A stretch of 64,000 nt of DNA, from the NCBI GenBank assembly GCA_021432635.1, contig MU270025.1, positions 579,244 through 643,243 on the forward strand. Direction: 5' to 3'. Both the position numbers and the translations under genes were made by a program. Origin of the DNA: Thozetella sp. PMI_491 (taxonomy: Eukaryota > Ascomycota > Sordariomycetes > Chaetosphaeriales > Chaetosphaeriaceae). The notes beneath the pieces were generated by a model, which made no database searches, had not been told where the DNA came from, and saw only the letters and a program-made list of their open reading frames with translations. Positions 22,400 to 35,147 of this stretch are shown here, piece after piece. Position 1 is the stretch's first letter; the number at the start of each line of letters is the position of its first letter.

Positions 22400-23024
22400 C
22401 TAGGCGCCTGTCGCATCCTTACCGGAGGCGGCTACCTGGCCGTCAAAACGAGGCTTGCCCTTGGCGTAGCGGGCGACGTACTGGCGGGCGTTCTTCTCGA
22501 ACTCCTTGCGGTCGCTGCGGTACTCGTCGGCGATGCGGGCCTCGAGCGGGTCGTCCGGGTTGGGCTCGACCAGCAGGCTGCGCACGGCCTCGAGCACGAC
22601 GGCCAGCCGCGACGAGGGCTTCCAGTTCTCGGCCTTGAGCAGGCCCAGGCAGATGTTGCCCATCGAGTCGTTGGTCACGTTGGGGTGGTAGATGCGTGTC
22701 GAGAAGGTGATCTGCGGCGCCTTGAACGGGTAGTCGGTCGGCAGCTGCACAATCACGCCGAACGTCCCCTCGGCGTAGGCGCTGTCGGCCGGCCCGGCCA
22801 GCGTGACGTGCCACTTGTGGAGGTCCGACTCCTCGGCGAGGGCCACCGTCATGCCCGAGGGGGGGTTTTCGGAGCACTCGGCCAGTTCCTAGAGAGCGAT
22901 GACCAGGTCAGCTTAGCCTGAGAAGGCTAGAGAAAGGGCGCGGAGGGGTAGGGTAGTGTGCTGCATGTGTGCCGGTGCATGCGCGGGATGTGCATACCTT
23001 TGCGATGCGCTTCTGCGAGGCCAT
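22400..23024 (-). CDS. E2 ubiquitin-conjugating enzyme
   Basis: Two exons (23024-22998, 22888-22400) encode 171 aa. The first exon supplies only MASQKRIAK. The UBC fold is complete: helix 1 with ELAECSENPPSGM, then LHKWHVTLAGPADSAYAEG, the PTDYPFKAP loop, the YHPNV motif and the catalytic cysteine in GNICLGLL. ENWKPSSRLAVVLEAVRSLL follows. It accepts ubiquitin from E1 as a thioester and passes it on with an E3. The core resembles Ubc4/UbcH5-type enzymes, with a short C-terminal tail of about 20 residues after the last helix. The intron has GCTGAC shortly before the CTCTAG acceptor. Confidence 0.93.
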
Positions 23025-24007
23025 GGCTGCTTGAGGAAAGGGTCGGCGGTTGAAGGTGAGATTCGGGTCGAGCTCGGCCGGGGTGATTTGCCGGGCTGGT
23101 GCGGTCTCTCGAGGGAGCGGGGGACAGGAGGAGATGTTCTGGGACGGCCGACGGAAAGAGGTGGGAGTTGTCGGGCAGTTAAATATGGAGAAGTGATGGA
23201 TGGCGGCCAGGCAGACGAGGCTGTGGTGTGCCGGCCGGGTCTTGTGCGTTGCGCTCAGGAATCTGGCTACTTGGTGGTCGAAGCTTCCGGCGGTGTCGTC
23301 TGCCTTGAAGGCGACAATGGCGGGGCTGGGCTGGTGGTGCGTGGGTGTGCAGGTGCGGGGCATATCCGGGCCTGGCGTTGGAGCTGCCCGCTGCTGCCCC
23401 TCATCCGTGACGCAGAATGACCGGGTCAGTCAGCAGTGGTGGGGCCGCCGGGTCTTTGTCTAGGCCCCCCCCTAGCCTGAGCTGACTTGAACCATTTTTT
23501 GGGTGCTTACTCTCCCTGTAAATGAATCAGAAAGCCGACCTTAAGCTTAACTCGCATGTCGGTAGGGCGTCGAGGCTGAGATATCGGAGCCGCAAGGCAT
23601 GCTGCCCGGCTGCCGTCCTGTGTGCCAATAGAAGTCTTGGAAGGATGATGTATCCATGGTCAAAGCTGACCCATGACCTGGGCTGTGTGATAACAATGTC
23701 CTGCGAAGTTGTCTCTTTGATTCTATGCATAAACTCTCTGTCTCTCTCTGCTGCTGCCCCGGGATTGGTTTGAACCCAGGGCCAGTGCTAGGCTAGGACT
23801 TTCCTCTCTTTCACTGAACAAATACAAGGTAGCAAATATAAAGTCGATTCCTCCAACGCCGGCTCTATAGCTGTCGATGCTGGTCTACCCCGAGAGACTG
23901 CCGTGCCCACACCATGCCCATCCATGTCCATCGAAACGCCTGAGTCACCCGGCCAACAACACCGGTAAGACGTGCTGTGCTCTGAATCCAACAAAGTTGC
24001 CAATTGC
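23025..24007. other. Intergenic, HIR3 3' flank and E2 promoter
   Basis: Both neighbours are on the minus strand. This stretch holds the E2 promoter on the left side and the HIR3 3' UTR on the right. No gene is seen. Confidence 0.5.
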
Positions 24008-27000
24008 TCACTCGGCCTCTGCCTCGGTCTCATCGCCTCCTTCTGCAGCAGTTCCTTCTTCGACCTCCGTCTCGTCGCCTTCTTCTTCTTGCTCACCAGG
24101 AGTCTGCGCTTCCTCCTCGACGTCGTCCCCTTCCGCTTCGGTCTCGTCCCCGGCCTCATCTCCGGCCTCACTCTCGGCCTCGCTCTCGGCCTCGCTCTCC
24201 TCCTCATCCGAGCTCACGGTCGAGCTGTTGGCGGCCGCGGCCTCCACGCTCCTCCGCAGGTTAGGGAACATCAACGTAGCCGGAATATCGTCCTCGTAGT
24301 CTGGCGGCACGTCGCTGAGATCGCTCTCGTCGTCGGCAGAATCGTGCAGGCTGGGTGGCGGGCTGGACACATCACTGGCCTCGCCCTCGCCCTCGCCCAT
24401 TTGCTCGCCTTCGTCGGCGTCCTTCATCTCGACGTCGTCCTCTCCGTTCTCGGCCCCATTGGCGGCGCCCTCATCGCCGCTGCCGTCCTCCTCGTCGCCA
24501 GCCCCGGCGCCAGGCGTCATGCTCTTCTTGCTGCTTGACATCGACCCGACGCGCGACTTCCTGCGTGTCTCCGATGCCTTTGGGGGCCCCTCAGCGGCAC
24601 GCAACACCGCCTGCTCAGCCTTGCGGAGAATGTCTGGGCGGCGCACACCAACACGGCGCGGCTTCTTCTCTGGCTCCCCCGTGGTCGAGAGCGGCCTCTC
24701 TGGCTGCTCCGAGCTCGCCCGAAGCGAGCCTAGGATCGAGGACTCTTTGCCCTGGGCATGTAGCATCGCCTCGAGGGCAGAAGGTTTTGTTTCTTTGGCC
24801 TCTCCGGCCTTCTCCTGGCCCTCGCCGTCGGTTGTCTTCTCCTCCGGTTTCGTCGGCGGCCCGATTTCTGCGTAAATGAGCGCGTAGCAGTCGCTGATCA
24901 GGTCGTCGATCGGACCGGCCTTCATCAGATTGGCGTTTAGTTTCTTTAGCTCGACCACCTCCTTCAGCGCGGCGAGCGCACGATGGTTCTCCCCCTCGGG
25001 GGTCGTCACCCATCCCACGACCTTCTCCCCGACCATGTCGAAATCCTCGGGCGTCAAGCTCTTGAACGCGTCTTCCTCTGTGTACGGGATCTGGTAGCTT
25101 GATCGGAGTAGCCGGAGATACGTCACGACACAAGTCTGCCAAAGCTCGATGAAGTGGTAGAAATCGACGCCTTTCTTGCGGATGCGGCGCAGCACCGCCT
25201 CCATGTTGGTGCGATCGTTCATAACGGCCAGCAGCCGCACCAGCAACCGGATATACTGCTCCGTGTAGACGTGGTGGCGGCCCGGCCGCTCGGCATCACA
25301 CTTCCAGACGTTCATCACCATCGTCTTGGTGAACATGCTCTCGCGCAGCACCATGAAGGCCGCCTTGGCCGAGACGTACTTACCGCCGTTGTCCGCCTTG
25401 TCTGCCGCGTCGGCATTCTCGCCCTCTTGGTCGCCCTCGAACAGGATGCGCGCGTGGCGGATAATCATGCGGTGCTGCCAGTTGGACTTGTCTTTGTCGC
25501 GCAGGAATCGAAGGGACTTGATCACGTATGACTCCCAATCATCGCCGTCCGTGATGATGGGCTCCTCTCCCGCGGGAGCGTACGGCTGGCGGTGCAGGAT
25601 GTCGGCTCCTTCTTGGGCTGGGAGGTCGCTGCGCATCACGAGCTTATGGACGATGGTCAGGATCTTGTAGTGAGGTTCGAGAATGGGGTCCTGGCCGTGG
25701 CGCGGCTTCGGCAGCCCGGCGACGACCTTGATGGTCTTCTCTAGGGCACTGATGACGGTCTGGACGGTTGGACGGTTTGCCCTGTTTTTGGCGTCCAGTT
25801 CCTCTTCTGGCTTCTGGTACATCTTCCATAGGCACTTGGAAAGCATGTACGGATTCTTCCAGTCTTTTGGTCGGCCCACCATAGCCCGCCGGAATAGGTT
25901 TGCGGCAAACTTCCACACCTGGTAGTCCGACATCTGCTCGTGGAGGATTTTTTTGTATGTGCCCGCGCCCATGGTCTCAATGAAGAAGCGTTCTTGTTCG
26001 GCGTGCCGGAACGGTTCCATGGCGAAGGGCTCGCGGCTCGATGCGTACAGCCGCATGGCGAAGTTGTGGTAGAGGTCGTACACCGCGTCCGCGTCCTCCT
26101 GCGACACGAGCACGGACGAATCGGGCTCCCAGGAATGAGAATAGGACAGCGCTAGAGTATAGCAGTGGATGGCGTTCCGCTGGAACTTGACAAGCTCGGC
26201 CCGGTCTTTGTTCATCTTGTCGGCCGTCCAGAGCACCGTCTCGTCCAGCTCGTAGTCGAAGCACTCGGCGAGCCGAAACCAGGCATCCCATCGGTCTGGG
26301 GTGAACTGGAGCTGAAGCCGTAAGAAGGTGGCTCCTATCCTGAGATCATCCGTTGCACCTGGTGTCTGCCGCCGATTCAGATCGACGGCCTTGAACTTGG
26401 TCAGGGCAATCATCCCCAGTAAGAAGTACCATCCGTAGCTGGCAAGCACGCTCTCCGCCGTCGTGACGTTGACTGCGTCCAAGGTGACGTTGCCCGTCAG
26501 GGCTTGGTAGAGGCGAAGGGGGTGGATGGGCTTTCGGAGGCACTCGGTGAAGTTGCGGAGGTTGTATATCATCGGGGGCGTGGACTTGGCCGAGCCGATG
26601 GCCTGCTGGATGTGCTCAATCGTGTTCTTGAGGTCCGACTTCAGCAAGTCTTTCATCGACATGCGGTTCGCGAGTGTCATAATCTTCTCTACCAACCCCA
26701 TAGCCATTCGCTTCTCAAGCTTCTCCGCCGGACAGCCGTGGTCTTGGACCTCCCAGCTTCCAACACCTAGCTTCAGGCCGTGCAAATCATAGAGCACCTG
26801 GCTGAGGTAGTCCTCCCAGTTCTCGATGTTGCGCTGTTTCAAGAGCTCGATACGCATCATCTTGAGGAAGATCTTGTTCGAGGCCTTGCAGCTCTTCCGA
26901 AGACCGAGAACCTGGTGTACCGCAGCGAGGTAGTCTGCCAGATCGTTCTCGGGCTTGGGGAAGATGGTCTTGTTTTGGTATACGCCGACTTTCAAGACGG

Positions 27001-29999
27001 TATATTGCAAACACCAGGTCCGGACCTGCATCTCCCGGAGCTTGTTGATGAACGATGCATACGTCGTACCACTCCCTGGTGCAGGGGTCATACCGACGCG
27101 AACCTCGTCCTCGAACATGGCAACAACGTGCAACATGCAGCTGATCTTGGAAAGAGCAGAAGCCGTCGTCTTCAGGTGTTCCTCATCGATGATGTCAAAC
27201 GAGCTGTTGTCGTTCAGGGCAAGGTGCAAGGCTTGGATCAGCAAGTCGTCTAAGGACTGCAGAATCGTGATGAAGAGCCGCCGCCGAGCATCGGGCGGCG
27301 TGCTCGAGTATGTCTCCTGCTCGAAGTCATGCACAATCATCTCGATGCTCCTCAGGAAGCAGGAGAACTGCTTGGTGGCGTACTCGATGTTGGCGTACGC
27401 ATCGCCTAGTCTGCTCCAGAGAAAGAGGCGAAGCTCAGTGCTGCTGCCCGCCAAGAATTTCCAGAGGTCTCGCAGCTCCTGGCCCGCACACTGCGAGATG
27501 GCTATCTTCGTCTCTTGTGGCTCTACCTCGTCCTCGACCGAGGACTCTCCATTCGTGGTGGAAGCTCCGGTGCTAATGTAGACCGAGTCCGGGTTCAGCA
27601 CAGGCTCTAGCGTGTCGATCAATTTGACCGGGTCGCTGATCTCCTCTCGGAACAGGCCGAGGAAGAAATCCATAGTGGTAAGCTTGGATATCTCCCGGTC
27701 CGCTGCTGCTACGGAGACTTCAGGAATGACGGCGTTGTTCGGTAGGTTGATCGCCGGGCCGTCGTTCACGGCGAGATGAGCACGCAAGCTGTCCCAGCAC
27801 GCGAGGATGTGCTCTCGCGACACATTCTCCACCAACGTGTTGGAGAACACGGAGGCCCACAGGAATCGTAGAGAGAGGTCTTCACCAACCCCATCGCGGC
27901 GCGAGCGACTCAGGTCAGAGGCTAGGTCGAACCACCGATTCATCCTTGCCTTCGTCTCCGTCCGGGTTGAGTATTCGACGACGGAGTTCGGGTTCGTTAT
28001 CCGTTCATACACATCCACATGTAGTTCGACAATCATATGGACTAGTCGGTGAATCTCCATCAATGTTGGGCCATTCGCATCATCCCCCTTCTGGCACCGC
28101 TCAAGCTCATACACCGTTCGCTCCCAGATGCTTTCGTCGAGGCGGCTGATGACTTGTACCACGGCTGTCTTTAGCTGGTCTGACCACTTGTAGTTGGTGT
28201 AACTGCTCTCCAGGGCCAGTACCCATTCGAACGCAACGTCGTGGATCGTACACCACCCTGCGTTGACCTTGTCCACCAAGGCTTTAAGGCTCCGTACGCC
28301 ATCGAAAGACGGAGTTTCCGGTGCGCTCTGCGCTCTGGATTTGGCGTGCTCGAGAAAGGCCGACAGGCTGAGCTGCGGCACTTCCTTCTTACTGACTAGG
28401 ATCTTTGCGAGCTCTTCGTCGAATTTGGAAACTACGTCCTTCATGTCGACGGTAGGCGGGTTAGTCGCCTTGATTGTTGTTCGATCATCGGAGGCACACG
28501 AATCTAGTATCTCGGTGATTCGGTGGTGAGTCTCACGATCCGTCACTCCGAGGTTCTCGAGAAGATTCTTCATAGTTTGGAAGAGGTTCCGGTCCGCGGC
28601 TTGAAACGGTTGCAGCTGGGTTGCGAGCATAGTAGCGGGATCCATGGCCTCTTCGACGGCCGTATCTCGACGCCGGGTCCTCTTACTCCTCTTGGTGTCG
28701 CCCTGTTCATCCTCAGGGGTCTCAGTGATCCCGGCGGCTGATTGCGATCGTTTCCTTGACGGAAGCGTTGAAGTCGAGTCTTTTGCGGGCGGCTTGGATG
28801 TTTCCGAGGCCCCGGACTGGGGCTGGTCGGGCTGGGTGTCGGATGCCTGAGATTCCCGCTGGGCTTCCACCGCGGCCTTGTCCTTTTTGTCCTGCTCCGC
28901 CGACTGCGGCCGATTCTCTGCCTCCTGGAGCTGCTTATCGATCTCCATCTGGATGTCTTCCTCGGGGGCATCCGGAAGCTGCAGGACGACCGCCTGTCCA
29001 GACAAGCCCTGATCTGCGAGAAACTGGACTAAGGCCATACCCAGCTCAGTCCAGGAGAATGCAGGGACTTCAATGACGAGCCGACCGGGGCCGACAGCAT
29101 CTACGGAAGGCTTGGGAATAGCCAGGCTCCTGGTCGGATTGGGCAGAAAAGGCATGGGATCTAGATACCGCCTGAGAAGTGTTGGGAGCTCCTTTTCTCG
29201 GAATGGCTTCATAGCTGGATGCGACAAGGCCATCTCATCACCGAGCACTTCGAGTTGTTTCTTTAGCTGCTGACCCGCATAGCCCTCGGCCAGTGATGGA
29301 GGCTCGACCTCGACCACAGCAGGGTCGTCATCTAGCTCGATGGCAGCCTCCAAGCTGTAGCGACTGATCCGTGCGCTCTTCAGGAACGCGGCCAACCTGG
29401 CTGTTCTCCTCCAAAGCTCGGCGTCGGAAGGATCGCGGTCCAGCGACGCGTTGAAGTCGTTAAGGGCGGTGCGTGCGTCGTCCAAGACGTCCGATTCCTC
29501 GAAGACGGATTCCTTGGGAGCCGGAGCCGTGCGCGCCTTGTGCTTGATTCGGTCGAGAGCGAATTGTCCATGGTTCTTGTTCGAGAGGTACAGAGCCTGG
29601 TTAAGGCTGCTTGCGAAACCCTCCGGGTCTCCTTCCGAGACATCCAGGCCCTGCGTCAGCGCCGGCTCGATCGCAAGGGTCCCGTAGGGGTTCCGTTCGG
29701 TTCGTTCAAACTCGGTCTTGCTCTCGGCGTATTTAAAGATCTCGGACTCGAAGAGCGCGTTGTAGGCGTCGGATGCATCGTCGAAGAACCGAGGCCCTTG
29801 GGCATGTAGTTTGAGGGCTGACTGGAAGAGCTTTAGGGCGTCCTCGACATGGAGCTCCTTGGTGGTATCGATCTCTTCGTCAATATTCTCCTCCTGCTCG
29901 ACGTTGATGGCAGAGAAGGCAGGCTATGGGGGGTTCAAGGTTAGCACGACTTGGCTGGTGACTTCGCAAACTGCGCGGGTGCGACGATGCCCTTACCAT
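24008..29999 (-). CDS. HIR3: Histone transcription regulator Hir3 (CABIN1-like)
   Basis: Two exons: 29999-29997 (only the ATG) and 29923-24008, giving 1972 aa. The intron begins GTAAGG directly after the start codon and ends CATAG, joining M to PAFSAINVEQEENIDEE. The long alpha-helical, TPR-like body with segments such as DRWDAWFRLAECFDYELDE and the overall size match fungal Hir3 homologues. Hir3 is a subunit of the HIR complex, a replication-independent H3-H4 chaperone that also represses histone genes outside S phase. The C-terminal 350 residues are disordered: Glu/Asp-rich blocks interrupted by GVRRPDILRKAEQAVL and KSRVGSMSSSKKSM, probably a histone-binding tail. The antisense strand is open in many places because of codon bias; I do not treat those frames as genes. 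Confidence 0.9.
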
Positions 30000-30604
30000 C
30001 TTGGGAGTGCTGCCAGGGGCATGGGGGTTGCGTGGATTCTCGCCGAGTGCCTGGTTCTTTGGTGAGGAATGGGCTCAGGGGAGGCTTCCTGGGGCGCAGG
30101 CAGTCGAGATGGAGCTCGGCGCAAAGCGACGAGAATCTCGATGGTGGTTTGACGTACTTCCGCACCCAGAGCCACGCCTAAAATCAGAAGACGCGACGAG
30201 GCTGAGGACCCATTAAAACGAGCCCCACTGCTGATGTGGCTTGAAAGGCACCGGGGTTCCACCAGGCCCCAAGCTCAATCCCCTGACGAGCCAATAAATG
30301 GCGCTGAAGACCTGGTGGCTCGTGCACCCGAGCTGTCTCGGGGGGGCAACCGAAGCTGGCACCACCACTTCGAAGCTGTGGCCAAACTGGTCAGACACAC
30401 CGGACGAACACTGGCCACGAACATGAATCACGGTGCCTGTGCCTGATTCGTGTCATCAATTCTCCCGAGCTGCGCACATCTTTTACCCAACTTTTCTCTG
30501 CAGCCGATTGTGCGATTGCGCCGCACTCTCTGCGGATATTCCACCTTGTGCGACTGAATCCAGGGTAGCAAACGTCCCGCTTAGCTGGGATCGACCCCGT
30601 CGTC
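30000..30604. promoter_or_regulatory. Shared promoter of HIR3 and ChAPs genes
   Basis: These 605 bp separate the two divergent start codons (HIR3 at 29999, ChAPs at 30605). No obvious TATA box is seen on either side. It should contain both core promoters. Confidence 0.6.
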
Positions 30605-33026
30605 ATGGTAGCGCCAGCGGTCCCCGAGTGCGTGCGCCCCTCGCCATCGCCCAAGGAATGCCGCTGTGGTAGCTCTAAGCTAACGTCTCCCGTCCAGGAT
30701 CACCGAGGAGGTCTCGCACGAGTCGGTTGAGACCCGAACCGAATCGCTCGTCTCGCTCCGGGAGCTTGGCCCCCCCGACCTCGTGCACCTTCTCCGGCAG
30801 CCCGCGCGCGCCGCAACTAAGCCGGTGGGTTCCATGTCGGGCCAACACGGGGAGACCACTCTGCTAACAGCAGCGTGCTTAGGTTGGCATCTACCACCAT
30901 GTCACCGGCGTCGATGCCTCGTCGTCCGCGTCTCTCGCTGCCTACATCAACACCCTGACATACAAGGATTACAGTGCCACGGCCGGCAAGATCACCGAGG
31001 GCCTCTACTGGTATGCGCTTCTGCCCCCGCTCGTCCTGCCCAGGCACTGATGGCTGTAGTTGCTACAATGCGTTCTCCCGCGTGGACATGCGGGTCCATG
31101 TTACTATTCCGGGTACTGTCGAGAGCTACTGCGTGGATGAGAGGGGCGAGAAGAGGAAGGCAACGGACGACCTCTGGCTGGAGACATATCTCTGCAGTGT
31201 CCTGAGGGCATACTCGTACGCCGATGATGGCAGCGGCGAGACCATCCGCAAGATCATGGGCGTGCGGCGATTCAATCCCGTCACAAACACCGAGACGGAA
31301 CATCGCTTTCTCAGCGCCGCCGAGCAGCTGTTCTTCCGGGGTAAGTAGAAGCAGATCGACAGGAACCGGTTGCCGGGACTAACACTGGGCAGGCTGGCAG
31401 CTTGGCTCGGACTCGGTCGTCCAGGTCCCCAACGTTGTCTCCAACCACCTCACCGCCGGCCTTCTCAAGTACTTCCAGACCACGGGTCGCTACGCCTCGG
31501 GAATCAACCTCTTCCAAAAGCTGCGGACCCAGAACGTCGAGGTTGCCTCTCTTCTGTCCAAGGTGCTCTTCATGGGCAACGAGGAGGTGGAGGGTGTGCG
31601 AATTCTTCACACGGCGCTCAAGGAGGCCCCGATGGACTATGTGATGCTCGATACGCAGTCCGAGTTTCTCCTCAAGAAGGCGCAGTCCGCGGCGACTCCG
31701 GAGCTGAGGCAAGAGAGGTTGGAGATGTCCCTAGCCTGCGCTGATCGCAGCACTATCGCGGCCCCCAGCGAGTTTGGCACCTGGGCGAGGTTAGCTCAGG
31801 TGTATGTCGCCATGGAGGACTGGGAGAACGCCCTCACGATCCTCAATTCGTGTCCTATGTTTACCTACCAGGACAAGGACGCGCCTTTGATGCCGGAGCC
31901 GAAGGAAGTCTTCCTGCCAACCCTCCCGGAGACGAGGCTGGACGAAATCGATAGCGAACCCGAGTCGCGGTACTCGGAGCAGGTCGAGCCTAGCCTCCTG
32001 AATCTCCGGGCGGCCGCCTACCGCGGGACGTTCAAGCAGGCGTACAGCATCCTGACCGAGATGACAGCCAAGATCGGCTGGGATCAGCTGCTCAAGATTC
32101 GGAGCAACGTCTTCGTCATGGAGGACGAATACCGCAACGAGAAGGAGCCTGGTCAGGCTTATCCCACTAAGCGGAATGCCAGCACCGACGTGCTCCGAGG
32201 AACCCCGGATGCGACCACCAACGGCGACGCCAGCGATGCCGAAGAGACAGGGCCTGACGACGATGCTGAGGAGAAGCCGGCGGCCGACGAGGGAGACTCA
32301 CAGTCCCTCGCTCCGACTCTCGTCGCCAATGGCAGCGCGAAGGTAGACGACCTCGAGAAGCCAAGCAGTACTGTTGACCCCGATGAGGTGAAGAAGGCAG
32401 ACCCTGAGGGCGTATGTGCAAACTTTACACCCTTCTAGCTCTCCTGCGCCCCGCTTGCCGAGAATTGTAACTGACTATTTGTCTTGTAGGGCGATGACGA
32501 CAATCTATCCCGCCTGAATATCAAGCGTCTCTGCGAGCGTTGGCTTGACAGCCTCTTCATGGTGCTCTACGAAGATCTCCGCGTGTACACAATCTGGCGC
32601 ACCCAGATGGCTCAGTACCGCGCCCAGAGCATGCAGTATAAGAAATCAGCAGAAGAGTGGGAGATCCTCGGCAGCCTCGCCGAGCGACTACAGCACACGG
32701 ATGAGGCTGTCGAGGCATATCGGGCGTGCCTGTCCCTGCGGTTCAGCCCCAAGGCCTTGGCCGGCATTCTGCGCGTCTTTGAGAAGCACAAGAACACGCG
32801 CGAAACGGTCGGTGCGACCATCCGGCTGGTGACGTGGCAATACCGGTGGTACAGCGAGTTCTCTCCCGAGCTCCTCCACACGGTGCGAACATTGATCGAA
32901 GACGAGGGCGCGGTCAAGGTTCGCAGCATAATCCAGGCTACGAACCTACCCCAGAACGTGCTCGACCTCACCCACCACTACGCGGCACTCTGCGCAACTT
33001 TCCGCAGCAGCGGCACCGACGGCTAA
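30605..33026 (+). CDS. ChAPs family exomer cargo adaptor (Bch1/Bud7/Chs6-like)
   Basis: Six exons (30605-30627, 30698-30824, 30883-31010, 31060-31340, 31393-32411, 32490-33026) encode 704 aa. The start MVAPAVPEITEEVS was chosen because the 70 bp first intron, with a GCTAAC branch point, restores SLRELGPPDLVHLL, a signature near the N-terminus of ChAPs. Further family stretches are CCYNAFSRVDMRVHVTIPG, TAGLLKYFQTTGRYA, WARLAQVYVAMEDWENAL and a C-terminal TPR-like helical part ending near TNLPQNVLDLTHHYAALCA. ChAPs bind Chs5 and Arf1 at the trans-Golgi and select membrane cargo such as chitin synthase for export. An acidic insert (about residues 440-525) interrupts the helical repeats. Confidence 0.92.
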
Positions 33027-33446
33027 TGGGTTGGCGGCCCACGTAGGAGAGAAATTCCGTCCCTGACGATCGGCGGAGCCCATCTCGGGCGACAGGCGTG
33101 GCATGCTTAGGGCAATACGAGGAGTTAGGGACTAGATATCCTCAAAAGTATCTGGACGACGTCGATGACCTTGTATTGCTTAACTACTCTCTTCCAAGTG
33201 CTCATTGCTAATAGACCTTTTCCACTTGTCCCAGGATCAGCCCACCGTGTTTTACTGCATTGCCTTATACGTGATATCGTAGACTAGTCCCAGTCGTCCC
33301 AATTCCTAGTACCGCGGCCCATTGCTGTCTTCATGCCGACAACTACCTACCAAGGTCCCCCGCAAAAAGCAGCGTTCTCAGTCAAGCTGGCCAGCACACC
33401 CGAGCATTATGGGCTGCTTCTCTCACCTCGAATGTCTCCGCTTCCT
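33027..33446. other. Convergent intergenic region
   Basis: This holds the 3' ends of the ChAPs and phosphatase genes. No gene is seen. Confidence 0.5.
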
Positions 33447-34406
33447 TCAGCACTCCATGTGGAGGGTCGCTATCATATTTGGCATGCTCTTCGAGCGGGC
33501 ATGCAAGCAACTTAGGGGGTCTTGCTCAACCGTCTGATGCTTCTCGGGAGCTAGAGTGGACCCAAGACTTGCATGGTCGTCTTTACCAGTTGCGTTAGCT
33601 TCAGGGGTATCGTCTCCGGCTGTTGTCTTATCATCCTTTATGGCGCCGTTGCCCTTCATGGTCGTGTCCTCTCTTCCGCCGGCCGTCTCCGGAGAGGCGG
33701 TCGATCCCTCAATGGGCCGCTCCCACCACTCCAGCTGGCGCCCCTCGGACTTTGGCTCGACCAGTCGGCAGGTGGGGTCTGTGAAGCACTTGTACATTCC
33801 ACGAAACGCGTAATACGGTGCCTTGGGTAGTCCGTTTCCGCAGAGACCGACCCCCTCCCAGATGTTGTACTCCATCTCGTGCCACAGCTCCAGCTGGCGG
33901 CCAAATCGCACCCGCGGGTTGGCGATGCTGCGCCGCGAAGTCACCCGCAAGCTGGCTATCCATGAGTTCCAGCGATAGCGTTTCATCAGGTAGGCTGCGG
34001 CCGTTGCGGCGCTCCGCGACACGCCCTTGCGGCAGTGGATCAAGACGGCCCCTGGCACGAAGTCCTGTGCCGTCTCCGCAAGGTTGAGGGAAACAAAGGC
34101 GCACGCGGCATCGAGGTGCTGAAGAAGGTCCGAGTATTCCTTGTCGCGAAGACAAATATGCATGTGGTTGAGGCATGGCTGCCGGTCGTTGGGGACATCC
34201 TCAAGGTGTGGGATGTCCGGCCGGTGATAGATGACCGAGAGAACCGCAGTAATATGGTGCTTACGAAGTGTTCCCGCGTCGACGGCATCGCCCAAGCAGC
34301 CGAGATAGAGTCGGTCATCGATTTCGGTGATGGGTGGCTTGGGCCTGGGCGGGCTTGCGGTGCGGTGAGGGAGTCCGGGAAGGATGAGGTTCGCGAGAGC
34401 CGTCAT
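33447..34406 (-). CDS. Dual-specificity protein phosphatase
   Basis: One exon encodes 319 aa. The DSP domain covers about residues 25-180: ITEIDDRLYLGCLGDA at the start, the catalytic loop HCRKGVSRS (CX5R) at about 124-132 with the nucleophilic Cys, then AATAAAYLMKRYRW. The general acid is probably the Asp in ICLRDKEYSDLL. The recognition helix after the active site is altered compared with the usual MS/A...AL..vr..r pattern but keeps SRRSIANPRVRFGRQLELWHEME. A disordered, Thr/Asp-rich tail of about 100 residues follows. It should remove phosphate from Tyr/Ser/Thr residues; the substrate is unknown. Confidence 0.88.
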   Translation of the reverse strand: MTALANLILPGLPHRTASPPRPKPPITEIDDRLYLGCLGDAVDAGTLRKHHITAVLSVIYHRPDIPHLEDVPNDRQPCLNHMHICLRDKEYSDLLQHLDAACAFVSLNLAETAQDFVPGAVLIHCRKGVSRSAATAAAYLMKRYRWNSWIASLRVTSRRSIANPRVRFGRQLELWHEMEYNIWEGVGLCGNGLPKAPYYAFRGMYKCFTDPTCRLVEPKSEGRQLEWWERPIEGSTASPETAGGREDTTMKGNGAIKDDKTTAGDDTPEANATGKDDHASLGSTLAPEKHQTVEQDPLSCLHARSKSMPNMIATLHMEC

Positions 34407-35147
34407 GGTCGATGAGCCAGCGATAAATGGTCCTCAGGCGATGGGTACTTGAACAGTGACCTTTTCTCCTCGCTCGTATGAACGAGAACGTGACGATAAT
34501 TGGTGGTTTGTTGGATAGTTATACCCAGCGCGATGCTTGTTGTTTATCTAGTGTATGAGATCTCAACAAGGTGAGTCAGATAGTGCGAATGGTGAATCGA
34601 GCACTTACCTCTCTATGAAATTATTGATTTATCGATAATTCATAAATGTCCCGAACGATTTTCGGTTTAGATGCCGTGGTCTGTTGCCAGTGGTTCTGAG
34701 CCCGAGGTTGGTGGTAGTTCGCAGGTGGCGCGGAAGTTAAAGAGACAAGAACGTGATATCGCTCCAACTTACAGAAAAGTGAGAGCTGAGTCAGTCTTGG
34801 CACCTTTTATAACAAAGGTGACACGGGCCAGAAAGAAGGCGAATGGGAAGTGAAAGAAAGAAGTTTGCATTGTTATTCTGGCGGGGCTAAACAGTGAAGT
34901 AAGGTATGGTGCCAGGCACACCAGCAAGGGACTTAGCAAGGTACCGCTCTAACTTGGTGCTTCCATTCAATGAGGTTAACCGTAACCTTAAGTCTATGGT
35001 TGGACCTGGATTCCCAGGCCATTGTCCTGCCAGGCACTAGTTCATGGAATCTCAAGTCCTCGCAAAGCCTTGGCTCGGCAACCACCGCGGGCTCACTGGT
35101 CCAGTCCACCTTTCCTGCTTGTATCTTTTCCTGTCCTTATGGACCCC
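34407..35147. other. Intergenic, lower GC
   Basis: This stretch contains the phosphatase promoter and is visibly AT-richer than the housekeeping block. No gene is supported. Confidence 0.45.

Noticed and set aside
23755-23790. A B-box-like GGTTTGAACCC word
   Set aside because: No matching A box or cloverleaf is found upstream at tRNA distance.
24355-29809. Many plus-strand frames of 60-210 codons opposite HIR3
   Set aside because: They are antisense shadows of a GC-biased coding exon; none carries a domain, leader or splice pattern.
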